Assembly (NCBI GenBank): GCA_003116975.1
Contig: BGKB01000152.1
Span: 105,685 to 169,684 of the forward strand
Direction: 5' to 3'
Source of the DNA: Aurantiochytrium sp. KH105
Taxonomy: Eukaryota; Sar; Bigyra; Thraustochytrida; Thraustochytriidae
DNA length: 64,000 nucleotides
Positions 9,046 through 17,870 of this stretch are shown piece after piece. Each line of letters begins with the position of its first letter. The stretch's first letter is position 1. Under the pieces are notes generated by a model. It saw nothing but the letters and a program-made list of their open reading frames with translations. It did not search any database and had not been told where the DNA came from. Made by a program: the position numbers and the translations under genes.

Positions 9046-10169
9046 GGTGGCCACAGATAGCACAAGGTCGTCGCAAAGGCCACAGTGGCTACAGCCAGCA
9101 CAAGAAACGCGAATTGCCAGAGAGGAGTAACGCTGTTTTCGGCCGTGATGTGCAGCGATCCTCGGATGCGCGAAAGCTCCTCCTTAAGCGCAATGGAAAT
9201 CTTGCCGCTCATCACGGATATCTTGGTGTGCCGCCGAAATGATTTTTCGGGCAACTTGCTGTTGACGAGGTCGTTCACGGTTTGGAAATCGCCAACGCGG
9301 ATAATTTCCGTCGGGAGCAGCTCAACACGGTGCGCAAAAAGACTCGGCACAAGCGGAAGCTCTGTGAGCTGGCCCGTGAGCCGGACGGTTCGATTGAGGG
9401 CCTCGACCCGAGCCGCCCTCGAAACTGCGGCTGCAAGTTGCTGAATGGCCAGCGTTGTTCCCGCAAATATGGCCACAGTGGCCACAGCCAGCACAAGAAA
9501 TACAAATTGCCAGAGAGGGGTAACGCTGTATTCGGCCGTGATGTGCAGCGGCCCTCGGATGCGCGAAAGCTCCTCCTTAAGCGCAATGGAAATCTTGCCG
9601 CTCGTCACGGATATTTTGGTGTGCCGCCGAAATGATTTTTTGGGCAACTTGCTGATGACGAGGTCGTTCACGGTTTGGAAATCGCCAACGCGGATGATTT
9701 CCGTCGGGAGCAGCTCAACACGATGCGCAAAAAGACTCGGCACAAGCGGAAGTTCTGTGAGCTGGCCCGTGAGCCAGACGGTGCGATTGAGGGCCTCGAC
9801 CCGAGCGGCTCTTGCGGCATTTTTTTGTTGCGGTCTTGCCGACCGACTCGTAGACCGCTCCCTTTTGCCTGTTGTGGTGGGTCTTGCAGTACGACCACGG
9901 CGCGAAATTAGCCAATCTGCTGCGTCCAGATCCTTTTCCATTTCAGAATCAGTATCCGTATCCGCGTCAGCGTCAGCCAAGGAACTGCTGCTCCTGCTGC
10001 CGCTGCTGTTGCTGTCGTCGTCGCTGGCACAGCTATCTATCTCGTCGAACTCAGCCGGTTCACTTTCGGTGGCGGCCTCTTCCGCCGTCGCCTCACGCCT
10101 TGCAGTTGGCGTGCGAGAGCGCGTGGTTTTCCTCGTTCGCGTCAGTGTTCTCGAGCTCTCCCGCGTCAT
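9012..10169 (-). CDS. Orphan protein with two 131-residue tandem repeats and membrane segments
   Basis: 385 residues from the ATG at 10169; a GTG 30 bases upstream is in frame but unlikely. The N-terminal ~115 residues are Thr/Arg/Ser- and acid-rich (low complexity). They are followed by two nearly identical 131-residue units, each beginning RAARVEALNRTV and containing LTELPLVPSLFAHRVELLP, IIRVGDFQTVNDLV, KSFRRHTKISV and a hydrophobic end WQF[V/A]FLVLAVATVA. The DNA repeat period is exactly 393 bp (9405/9798 and 9096/9489 match). The second unit ends in a shifted frame relative to the membrane segment that continues at 9045. I recognise no family. It could be a membrane-anchored coiled-coil-like protein. 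Confidence 0.55.
   Translation of the reverse strand: MTRESSRTLTRTRKTTRSRTPTARREATAEEAATESEPAEFDEIDSCASDDDSNSSGSRSSSSLADADADTDTDSEMEKDLDAADWLISRRGRTARPTTTGKRERSTSRSARPQQKNAARAARVEALNRTVWLTGQLTELPLVPSLFAHRVELLPTEIIRVGDFQTVNDLVISKLPKKSFRRHTKISVTSGKISIALKEELSRIRGPLHITAEYSVTPLWQFVFLVLAVATVAIFAGTTLAIQQLAAAVSRAARVEALNRTVRLTGQLTELPLVPSLFAHRVELLPTEIIRVGDFQTVNDLVNSKLPEKSFRRHTKISVMSGKISIALKEELSRIRGSLHITAENSVTPLWQFAFLVLAVATVAFATTLCYLWPPWPLRRPSLRE
9030..9815 (-). repeat. Two direct 393-bp units
   Basis: Two adjacent copies, about 9030-9422 and 9423-9815, with few differences, mostly silent or conservative (e.g. VWLTG/VRLTG, PKKSF/PEKSF). The in-frame period of 131 codons indicates recent duplication under coding constraint. 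Confidence 0.85.
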
Positions 10170-10940
10170 GTTTTCGTCCCTCCAGGTCGCTGTGGTCACT
10201 CAGTCGCAGAAAAAGTTTTGCATGTCGTCCAGAAGGGTTCTTCTCCGCGGACATCTTAGACGAGCCAGCGCGACTCGGTCTTACTGTCAGGTCAGGCGGG
10301 GCATGGCACTCACTCCCTCCGAGGGGGACAATTGACCGCCGTGACGGGGAAGACCCAGCGTCCCGAGCCGAGGCTCGTAAGTCCCAGCCCTTTCGTTGGT
10401 TCCGAACGATCCCCTCTGAGACCAAGCGGACCCGTCGAGCGTCCCTGCATCGTTCTCTTGCACTGGTCGCTCGCCTGCCTGCTCCCATTTTCGCATTATA
10501 CTTGCTTCACTGTCAAGTTGTCGCGATTTATTCCAGCACGTGCACGCGCTGCGCACGTGCTGCTCAGAAAGTATAGTATAGTAAGTTTGATTGGCTACAG
10601 TGCAGTATAGGAAATAGCGCGCAGTGTAATGTGCCAAGGGCACTTGCAAAGCGAGCGAGTGAAAGGGAGTGGTGTGCACTCGTCGTTCTCCTTCTTGATG
10701 GTTGTNCAAGCAAGCAAGCAAGCAAAGCCCCAACTCCGCGCGGGTGGGTACGTACGCAGGTACCAGCACGAGTCAGGGCCGTCCGTCGGTCGTTCGGTCG
10801 GTCGGTCGCAGCCGCGCGAAGGCGTGGCGAGGGGAAAGGGGGCGCGCGGAGTGTTGGCTCTGGGGCGAGCGAGCGTCCCGAAGGTGGGTAGGGTAGGTCC
10901 CGCGAGAAGAAGGGAGAGGGTGCTGGGGGGAGCGCGCAGA
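10170..10940. promoter_or_regulatory. Intergenic region between the repeat gene and the C2 gene
   Basis: A divergent 771-bp promoter region. No gene supported. It contains a hairpin with two CACGTG boxes (10535-10561), an undetermined base at 10706 next to an AAGC/AGCA run, and a GGTC run at 10782-10808. In-frame sequence upstream of 10941 is open but lacks an ATG. Confidence 0.5.
10535..10561. promoter_or_regulatory. Inverted repeat with paired E/G-box cores
   Basis: Arms AGCACGTGC (10535-10543) and GCACGTGCT (10553-10561) are perfect complements around a 9-base loop. Each arm holds CACGTG. It could be a bHLH/bZIP binding site for either divergent gene. Confidence 0.5.
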
Positions 10941-13187
10941 ATGGAGCGCTTGTCGAGCCTGTCGAGCTGGTTCTCCACGTCTGAGGAAGAGGTACGCGCG
11001 TCCAAGCGCAGGAGCAAGCGACGCAGCAAGCGACGCAGCGCGCAGTATGTGCCAGGCGTGAAGATCCTCCTGGACCGCGCCGAGAATCTCAACTCCGCCG
11101 ACAGCAATGGACTCTCCGATCCGTACGTCGTCTTCCGCATCGGAAAGCTGAGCAAGTACAAGAGCGGCGTCATCAAGAAGACGCTCGACCCGACGTGGAT
11201 GGAAGAGTTTTTCATGCCTTGTCCTGACCACACGGCTTTGCCTCTTCGAATCGAAGTGCGCGACAAGGATGCGCTCAGCTCGGACTTTCTTGGCGAGGCA
11301 TCGATTGACATTTCGATGCTCGAGATGGGGGAGTCCGCCACTACCTTTGAGGTAGAGCTCGAAGACGACGGTCACCCGGCAGGTCTGATCGTTCTCAAAA
11401 TCGAGCGCGATGAGCAGAAACTTGACAGTGTCCGAAACAAGGGTAAGGTGAGTCGCTGGGCGATCCCCACGGGCGAGCGCAGAGTCGTGGTGGAACTCAT
11501 CCAGGCGCGCGAGATCCTCGCAGGGGACTCGAACGGATACAGCGACGGCTACTGCACACTGAGATTGAACAAGGTCAAGCACAAGTCACGCGTGATCAAG
11601 CGCAACTTGAACCCCAAGTGGCGTGAGCGCTTCGAGTTCCCCCTTGGTCCAGACGAAGATACTACTCTGAAGGTGAAAGTCTATGACCATGACTACCTGA
11701 GCCGGGATGACGCGCTCGGTAGCTTTGACGTCGACCTCGATGATTTGCAGCCCAAAATTGTCAACGACCGCTGGTACGCCATTTCGCACAAGGGTCGTTC
11801 TGCTGGACATGTGCACATGCTCATCACCGTCATCGATCTTGACGAGCTCGAGCTGACGCCGGAGCAGCGCGAGGAAATGGTTGGTAGCGTTCGCGTGCAC
11901 TGCGTCAAGGCAAGCAACCTGCGGGCCGCAGACATGAACGGGTTCTCTGATCCCTATGTGGAAATCAGTCTCGGCAATGCGCGGCTGCGCACACCGACGA
12001 TCCGCAAGAACCTGAACCCTATCTGGGACACGGTTCTCGAGCTTCCGGCCAAGGACATTTTCTCGTGCCTTGAAATCGATGTCTGGGACGAGGATCGCGG
12101 GTCCAAGCCGGACCATCTCGGCTCGATTCAGGTGCCGCTCTTGGATATTCGCAACGGGCAGACCGAATGGTATGCGCTCAAGACTCCCGACCTGCTTCGC
12201 AAGGGCCAAGGCGAGATCCAGCTTGCCTTGGATCTCCAATACCAGGTGCCTCAGGCCTACCTTGGTCTCATCAAGCGCAAGGACGTTGATTACATGGAGA
12301 AGAAGCCACCCTTTAGCGTGCGCCGCCTCCGCAACGCCATCAATCGTCTCAACGCAAGCGGTCTTATTGCCCTGGATGGTCTCCTTGTGGTGAACGACGT
12401 CTTGCATTGGAAGTACGGTCCCTTGCCGAGTTTTGCGGGCATTTTGGTCACGATTATCACGTGCCTGTTCTTCCGGCCGTTTATGGTTCCTGTCGCCGTG
12501 GCGGCTGCCATCGTGGTGCAACGCTTTACCAACTACCAAGGTCGCGACGTTATTGTTGACGAGCGCGGTCTTGTGGTCACCTCCTTTGACGAGCGCGGAA
12601 TGGCCACGTCGGAGGAGACAGACCACTTGATCATTGGCAACTTTGACGAGCTCGGGGTCGATGATAGCCTCGATGATGACATGCTCAGCGACGAAGAGGA
12701 GGATCAGACCAACGAGGAGGATGAGATCAGCGGCTCGGCCCCAAAATCCTCGCAAAAGAAGAAAAAGAAAGGTCCTCGCAAGGGCCTCATGGACCAAGTG
12801 CGCATGCTCCGGAGCATTGGCCAGGAGGTCCAGGCCAATCTGGAATTCGTGGCTTCCATGTCAGAGCGCGTTCGTAACCTCTTCAACTGGTCTGTGCCCC
12901 TGGCGACGGAGCTTGTTATGGTCGGCCTCGTCATGCTTTCCGTGATCACATACTTTGTGCCATGGAATTTCCTTCTCATGTTTTACGTGCTTTTCAAGTT
13001 TGCCAAGAATGCCTACCGCAAGTACGTCAAGGCGCGTAGCAAGTTCCACCAGCCCATCATCGAGGGGATCGAGCTTCTCAAACGGATTCCGTCTGACATT
13101 GAAAAGGTGAAGCGTCAGCGTATTGTGACAGAGGATATGACTGTGAAGAAGTCACCTCGACTCTTTTCACCCTTTCTTCGCCGCTAG
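10941..13187 (+). CDS. Triple-C2-domain membrane protein (MCTP/extended-synaptotagmin-like)
   Basis: 748 residues. A basic N-terminus (SKRRSKRRSKRRS, ~17-35) is followed by three C2 domains at ~36-145, ~180-295 and ~314-420. Each keeps acidic calcium loops: ADSNGLSDPY and RDKDALSSD; DSNGYSDGY and YDHDYLSRDD; DMNGFSDPY and WDEDRGSKPD. After a helical region come hydrophobic segments at ~495-530 and ~653-700 separated by an acidic/lysine-rich linker. This order (tandem C2, then a C-terminal pair of membrane segments) matches MCTPs of plants and animals, which sit in the ER and tether it to other membranes in a calcium-dependent way. No SMP lipid-transfer domain is visible, which argues against E-Syt. 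The start is the first ATG in the frame. Confidence 0.88.
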   Translation: MERLSSLSSWFSTSEEEVRASKRRSKRRSKRRSAQYVPGVKILLDRAENLNSADSNGLSDPYVVFRIGKLSKYKSGVIKKTLDPTWMEEFFMPCPDHTALPLRIEVRDKDALSSDFLGEASIDISMLEMGESATTFEVELEDDGHPAGLIVLKIERDEQKLDSVRNKGKVSRWAIPTGERRVVVELIQAREILAGDSNGYSDGYCTLRLNKVKHKSRVIKRNLNPKWRERFEFPLGPDEDTTLKVKVYDHDYLSRDDALGSFDVDLDDLQPKIVNDRWYAISHKGRSAGHVHMLITVIDLDELELTPEQREEMVGSVRVHCVKASNLRAADMNGFSDPYVEISLGNARLRTPTIRKNLNPIWDTVLELPAKDIFSCLEIDVWDEDRGSKPDHLGSIQVPLLDIRNGQTEWYALKTPDLLRKGQGEIQLALDLQYQVPQAYLGLIKRKDVDYMEKKPPFSVRRLRNAINRLNASGLIALDGLLVVNDVLHWKYGPLPSFAGILVTIITCLFFRPFMVPVAVAAAIVVQRFTNYQGRDVIVDERGLVVTSFDERGMATSEETDHLIIGNFDELGVDDSLDDDMLSDEEEDQTNEEDEISGSAPKSSQKKKKKGPRKGLMDQVRMLRSIGQEVQANLEFVASMSERVRNLFNWSVPLATELVMVGLVMLSVITYFVPWNFLLMFYVLFKFAKNAYRKYVKARSKFHQPIIEGIELLKRIPSDIEKVKRQRIVTEDMTVKKSPRLFSPFLRR

Positions 13188-13459
13188 TCCGGAAGATCTG
13201 TCTGCTTACGAAGCCGCCAACCCGAGATGATTATTCCATTTCAATCGTTGTTCATTTTCCCTGACATTTTGATCTCTTGTTCATGATGCGAAAGTGGTGG
13301 GTATAGATTCTGATTGATTGCTTTTCCTCGCAAATCCAGATTGACTCATTCGGCTACGTTACCGTGACAATACCTACAGAATCAAAACAAAGAAAATCCA
13401 TCATCAAGAGAGTTAGTAGTGAGTACAATCCGCTTTGAGTCCGCCCCAGGACGACGCAG

Positions 13460-14995
13460 CTAGCGACCGCCTCTCGCCTTGTCAAGCCCGGCCTGTGCCT
13501 TTTGCACGGCCTTGGTAGCTGCTGCTTTAAAGCCTTGCTCCTCGTCGTCCTTTAGCGTTTCAGCGTGCGGATCAACGAGGCGAACGCTAGAATTAACCAA
13601 GCGGCTGCTCGGCATGAAGAGTGGCAGGAGAGCCTTGGTGAAGACCTCGTCCTCAAGCTCGTCGAGTAGCTCGTCAAAGAGGTTGTCACGCGTTCCGCGT
13701 GCCCCGTGCAAGGCAATTCGCACACGCTGAATCTTTTCCATGCTCAAGTTGAGCGAAATAATGGAGTCATCAGCGAGGAAGACATCGTGAATCTGGTTTG
13801 CACGCTGCAGCGCTTCGCGGCCCGCGGCGCGCTCGTGCGCATCCTTGAACTTGCCCGTGGCCTCGAGGAATGCAATTGTTTCCGGAAAGAAGGCGCCCTC
13901 CACAAAGAGCTCAAAGTCATCCTTGAGGTCCTGATTTTGGTCAATGTCGTTGAGCGTGATTGCACCCGCGCGCAGGCGATATGTGTAAAAGACCTGCAAA
14001 GGGCATTGTACGGCAAAGAGAATTAAAAGCGCGACGGCGCCAACGTGGGTCCAGTCAAAATCTCCAGAGGCACGGAGGTCGCCTGGGTCAATGTAGCTCA
14101 ATGCAAGCGAAGAGCCAAAGACACACATGCATAGCCAGCAAAAGCGAATGTCGCGCAGCAGATGGAGTGGATCAGGCGCGTTGCGCAGCCAAAAGAGAGC
14201 AATGAGCCCAAGTGACGCAAAGACGACCGCCTGGATGAGAACTGGTTCGAGGATGTCGTCGTCCAAGCCACAGCCGTAGCAGTCCTTGCCAAAAGGTCCA
14301 TCCTTGGAGCCCGAGCGCACCGCGGCGATGAGCATACCGGGGGCGCTGAAGATTGCAGTCACGAGAAGACCCATTGCGTCGGACTGCGCAAAGTAGGCGG
14401 CACGAATTTCCTCGAGCACGGACTCGTCGTGGACTACCTTGTCCAGTTTGGAGTCTTCGCGCTCAAAAACGTTGCCCTCGCGATCCATTTTCACGTCGAT
14501 GCCGACCTGGATCTCGGAGCGGCCGCGGGTGCATCGATACGGCGAGAGGTAAGCACGGATGAGTACAAGAAGGCCTGGACGTCGAAACATATGCGCTCGA
14601 CCTCCTAGCTCGACGCCGACAAGCTCGTCTTGCAGCAGGGCGGCAAATGTGGCGCGGTTCTTGAATGCGTACATGCGCGCTACGGTGGGGCCCATGCCGA
14701 GCGGCACAAGCAAGAGCGTGAGCCACAGAAAGGCGTCGCAGGGAACATCGTCCGGCCCAAAGATGAGAAAGAGTTCGGACCAGACGAGGCATGCGCAGAG
14801 CCCGATCGTGGAGAGGACGATGAGGCCGAAGTTCCGCTTGCGCAGCAGCGGGTGCGAGCGTCGCTTTGCCCACCAAGTGAGTCCGGCGGCAAAGAATACC
14901 ACCCCAAGCACGAACACCAAGAGGCCGATCTTGCGGTTGTCAGAGTTAAGATCTCTGTCTGGGTGCGGACACACGTCCGCCGCGCTGTCGCCCAT
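13460..14995 (-). CDS. Seven-transmembrane protein with C-terminal RGS domain
   Basis: 511 residues from the ATG at 14995; an in-frame TTG lies 15 bases upstream. Seven hydrophobic segments can be placed: ~20-40, 55-78, 87-110, 205-225, 245-268, 280-298 and 312-335. A cytoplasmic region at ~355-460 follows, beginning DDFELFVEGAFFPETIAFLEA and including IHDVFLADDSIISLNLS and a final EDEVFTKALLPLF. This fits the helical RGS fold that accelerates GTP hydrolysis by G-alpha. The layout resembles plant AtRGS1 and the GPCR-RGS proteins of amoebae and oomycetes. The 7TM part has no receptor-class motif I can name. A lysine-rich helical tail follows the RGS domain. The RGS assignment is by pattern, so moderately sure. 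Confidence 0.7.
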   Translation of the reverse strand: MGDSAADVCPHPDRDLNSDNRKIGLLVFVLGVVFFAAGLTWWAKRRSHPLLRKRNFGLIVLSTIGLCACLVWSELFLIFGPDDVPCDAFLWLTLLLVPLGMGPTVARMYAFKNRATFAALLQDELVGVELGGRAHMFRRPGLLVLIRAYLSPYRCTRGRSEIQVGIDVKMDREGNVFEREDSKLDKVVHDESVLEEIRAAYFAQSDAMGLLVTAIFSAPGMLIAAVRSGSKDGPFGKDCYGCGLDDDILEPVLIQAVVFASLGLIALFWLRNAPDPLHLLRDIRFCWLCMCVFGSSLALSYIDPGDLRASGDFDWTHVGAVALLILFAVQCPLQVFYTYRLRAGAITLNDIDQNQDLKDDFELFVEGAFFPETIAFLEATGKFKDAHERAAGREALQRANQIHDVFLADDSIISLNLSMEKIQRVRIALHGARGTRDNLFDELLDELEDEVFTKALLPLFMPSSRLVNSSVRLVDPHAETLKDDEEQGFKAAATKAVQKAQAGLDKARGGR

Positions 14996-15128
14996 CCTGT
15001 CGCCGCGCAAAGGTAAGGCTTGCTCGCGCGCTGCGCACGCGCGCGCTACGGACCTTGTACAACCCCCGTGCGAAGGAGCGTACGCCCACGCACAAGCAAG
15101 ACAATTGCTCGCGTCTACTTGCGACTTG

Positions 15129-15148
15129 CTTGCGGCACGTGCCGCAAG
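15129..15148. promoter_or_regulatory. 20-bp perfect palindrome centred on CACGTG
   Basis: CTTGCGGCACGTGCCGCAAG reads identically on both strands. It lies 134 bp upstream of the 7TM-RGS start codon. By its core it could bind a bHLH or bZIP dimer; this is inference. Confidence 0.6.
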
Positions 15149-15339
15149 GCTCGCTCGCGCGCGACTGACAAGGAATGTGCAAATGAATGGGATAAATCAG
15201 GGAGGGGGAATAGACAGGGGAGGGAGAAGAACGACAGGGAGGGAGGATAGACAGGAGCATCGACTTCTATTATTCTAGAAATTAGCCACTGTAGCTCTAT
15301 TTCTCCGCGGGAAGCGCGCTTTCGGGAATGGAAGAACGT

Positions 15340-15560
15340 CTTGCACCAATTTGGTCTTTTCCAATCTGCCTTACCAGGCATCATCTTACTTTCATTAGAA
15401 TGGTCGTTTGCGCTCAGCCTTACCAGACCTCCTCAATCTTGTGTCGAATTGGCCATTTGGAATCTACTCGACCGAACCACTTCTTCCTTGCATCAGATTG
15501 ATGTTTTGCAATCTACTGCACCAGACCAACTCTTCCTTGCATCAAATCGGTCAACTGGAA
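15340..15560 (+). repeat. Degenerate 49-bp tandem repeat, at least four units
   Basis: The core TACCAGACC/GACCGAACC/CACCAGACC recurs with exact 49-bp spacing at about 15374, 15423, 15472 and 15521. The best-conserved last two units share CTTCCTTGCATCA. The array is non-coding in all frames I can defend and abuts the small gene at 15579. Confidence 0.75.
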
Positions 15561-15578
15561 CGCGCGATCCGGGCTGAG

Positions 15579-15950
15579 TCAGAAACGCATCAAAGCGGAC
15601 GCCTGGGTCAAGCGAGAATACCGGTAGACCTCGCACTCGTTGTTCTCCGCATACTCTATCGTTGCCTGGAAGTCGTCCAAGTCCGTGCCAGAGCTAGCGC
15701 CGCCATCGGAACCACACTCGTCGACACCGACGTGGGGTTCGGGTGGAGGAGGCACTTTCTTCCTTGCACTAACACGGCGCTTGGTCGCCTTTGAGCTCTT
15801 GGCTGTTTTAGGAGTTACTCGTTTTGTGGCGTTCTTCGCGTGACCGTTTGTAGGCTTCCTCGAAGTGGGCTTCCTCACACGACGCCGGGGCTTGGCCTTG
15901 TTGTGCTTTGCTTTGCCTGCGGCGGCAGCTGCAAGACTCGGGCGAGCCAT
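15579..15950 (-). CDS. Small lysine/arginine-rich protein
   Basis: 123 residues from an ATG. The first ~75 residues are very basic and Ala/Pro/Thr-rich (KAKHNKAKPRRRVRKPTSRKP), like histone H1 tails or nucleolar proteins. The C-terminal ~45 residues are acidic (DECGSDGGASSGTDLDDF) and include a tyrosine-rich end. No named domain. It sits at the left edge of an accessory island, between a tandem repeat and a segmental duplication, so it may belong to that island. A nuclear, nucleic-acid-binding role is a guess from composition. Confidence 0.5.
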   Translation of the reverse strand: MARPSLAAAAAGKAKHNKAKPRRRVRKPTSRKPTNGHAKNATKRVTPKTAKSSKATKRRVSARKKVPPPPEPHVGVDECGSDGGASSGTDLDDFQATIEYAENNECEVYRYSRLTQASALMRF

Positions 15951-16081
15951 CGCGAATTTCTTTTTTATTCAATGGCAGAGAACGCTACGTTGAGGGTTTG
16001 CTTTTGAGCTCTGGAGCGCAGGAAAAGGTGACGCCACGAGGCTAACTGCCCAGCGAGCGTACCAACTTTATACCGTAACGC

Positions 16082-17870
16082 ACAGGTGTGTGTTACCCTA
16101 ACTGGTCATCTGAACCTAACCTAGATTTTAGATCTCTTTTTCTTAGACCCCTTTGCACTAACCTAGCTAACCCAACCTGGTCGAGCGAGTGAAGACAGAC
16201 GCGGAAAGGCAGGCATGCGCGCGGGCGGGAAGGGAGAGCGGACGCGCGAGCGTGGCCAAGGGCAGGATGGCGGCCACGCGGCCGTTCGCCGAAATACTCC
16301 TCGATACACCGATGGAGGATGCCGCGCTGGTGGACAAATACAACGCGACAAGAGTGAAGGTCATGCAACTCATCGAGCAAGACGCGTCTGACTTTCTTGG
16401 CGACCGGCCTCTCCCAAGCAGTAACGCAGTCAGCTCGCAGTATTCGTCGCGGAGCCGCGGAGGCCTCGCGCCCCAGAGCGGCGTTCAAGCCCGCCTCGAT
16501 TTGCTCCCCGTTAAAGTGCTCGCCTGGCAGGATTTTGAGGACGAGGTCGGGTGGGATCGCTTCGAACGGGAGGTTGGCTTCGGCGACGTCCCGGTATCGC
16601 CAGTTCTTTTCACGACGGGCACGGAAGTCGTGCGGACGCTCTCTGAGACCGACGCATTCGATCACCTCAAACTCGGGTTTACAGGCCCGGCCTCTAGGTT
16701 CGTGATTTCAGAACGAGCTCCGACGGCACCGAATTCGTGGACTCCTCTACAAATCGGTAAGGCATCCGAGGCGTCGGCCGTCGGACACCGCGCGGACATG
16801 ATTTGGACGAAAAAGGTTCAAGGTGAAAATGAGCGAAACAACGCTGGTATACCCCTTCCCGACGACCCTCGTAGAGCGCGCTTCCTCGTGCATGAGCACA
16901 AGTCGCCTGTGAAATTCCCCTACGGCCTCGATGAAGATGATCTTGACCAGATTGCTCAGTCATGGATGCAAGATTCAAATACGTCTCTCGACGAGGCCAA
17001 AGAAACGGTGAAGAGTGCCTGGGAATTGGCCTGCGAGGACCTGACCGAGTACTGGGAACTGGGCGGGAGTTTCGCCAATCGCGAAAGCTCCGTGCGTTTC
17101 CGTTACCCAATCATACAAATCTACGTGTACATGCTACGCTCTTTCTGCAAATACGGCGTTCTCTCCACCACCGACAAGACTTGGTTTTTTAAACTCGAGG
17201 CAGATAACATACTGTACATTTCGCGTATGTTCCGCGCCGAGGCAGCTGGCCGTGAGTCAGTGCGATACGCCTACGCATGCATGTTGCGTCATAGCGCGGT
17301 CAACCCGGCGCGTCTTTCCCTCGACGAGGCCAGTTTGCGGGCCATTTTCCAGACGAACATCCGTTTAGGATCTCACGAGTGGACTCAGATCTACGAGGGC
17401 CTTGGCTAGGCTATGGCGGTGGCTCCGGAGCCACGTCGAGCACAAGGAATCGTGGCACCACTTTGCCCCGCAACATGGGCAACACCGCCTCGATCGAGAA
17501 CCAAGAGGCCTTGCGCCAGCTGCTTCCACTCAAAAGCGACCTCCACTTTCCCTTCGCTGGCGGTCTGCTCGACGTCATCAAGCAGTTCCCCGAAGGCCAG
17601 TTTGGCTACTCGATCCGCGTGGACAAGGGTGGAGTTGACACCGTTGTCAAGGTCATGACTCCTTCCAAATCCACGGACGAAACGAGCGAAGCGGAGTTCG
17701 CCTTTTGGAATGAGATGGACGTCTATCTCCAGCTGCGCTCGCTATGGGGGGCGCACGTCCCCTGGTACCTCTACGGCGGTCGCCACATTTTCAACGACCT
17801 CATTGTCGCCACCACCTATGCCGGCGAGTCGCTCCATGAGAGTCTTTTGACCGACGACATTCGGGCCAAG
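16082..17870 (+). repeat. Segmental duplication, copy 1
   Basis: About 1.79 kb nearly identical to 18956-20745 (offset 2874-2875 bp). Homology starts at ACAGGTGTGTGTTACC, about 185 bp before the nuclease ATG, and ends abruptly inside the kinase ORF after TCGGGCCAAG. The only strongly diverged part is ~16610-16870. Confidence 0.95.
16267..17409 (+). CDS. PD-(D/E)XK nuclease-like protein, copy 1 (Crinkler-type module)
   Basis: 380 residues from the ATG at 16267; the frame is open further upstream but only with GTG. The likely active site is D177 in GHRADMIW, followed by E210-x-K212 in FLVHEHKSP. This is the D...ExK arrangement of restriction-endonuclease-fold nucleases. A helical C-terminal part follows (KSAWELACEDLTEYWELGG, IIQIYVYMLRSFCKYG). 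The stop overlaps the start of a kinase-like frame at -1. Nuclease plus kinase is an arrangement described for Crinkler (CR-toxin) effectors of oomycetes, chytrids and other eukaryotes. No LxLFLAK-type header is seen. Residues ~117-206 differ heavily from copy 2 while the rest is almost identical. The nuclease call is motif-based; substrate unknown. Confidence 0.6.
   Translation: MAATRPFAEILLDTPMEDAALVDKYNATRVKVMQLIEQDASDFLGDRPLPSSNAVSSQYSSRSRGGLAPQSGVQARLDLLPVKVLAWQDFEDEVGWDRFEREVGFGDVPVSPVLFTTGTEVVRTLSETDAFDHLKLGFTGPASRFVISERAPTAPNSWTPLQIGKASEASAVGHRADMIWTKKVQGENERNNAGIPLPDDPRRARFLVHEHKSPVKFPYGLDEDDLDQIAQSWMQDSNTSLDEAKETVKSAWELACEDLTEYWELGGSFANRESSVRFRYPIIQIYVYMLRSFCKYGVLSTTDKTWFFKLEADNILYISRMFRAEAAGRESVRYAYACMLRHSAVNPARLSLDEASLRAIFQTNIRLGSHEWTQIYEGLG

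Larger units (their letters stand above)
14996..15578. promoter_or_regulatory. Upstream region of the 7TM-RGS gene and tandem repeat array
   Basis: 583 bp without a gene. It holds a 20-bp perfect palindrome at 15129-15148, a GGGA-rich stretch at 15190-15250, and a degenerate 49-bp tandem repeat at ~15340-15560. Confidence 0.6.

Noticed and set aside
9445-10335. 296-codon plus-strand frame over the repeat gene
   Set aside because: Mirror of the minus-strand repeat gene; the minus strand has the better ATG and the exact 131-codon period is in frame there. I cannot fully exclude the plus strand.
11586-12797. 403-codon minus-strand frame
   Set aside because: Antisense shadow of the C2-domain gene, with no family features of its own.
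16085-16180. CCCTAA/CTAACC motifs before both nuclease copies as interstitial telomere repeat
   Set aside because: Only scattered single motifs, not a tandem array; part of the duplicated flank.
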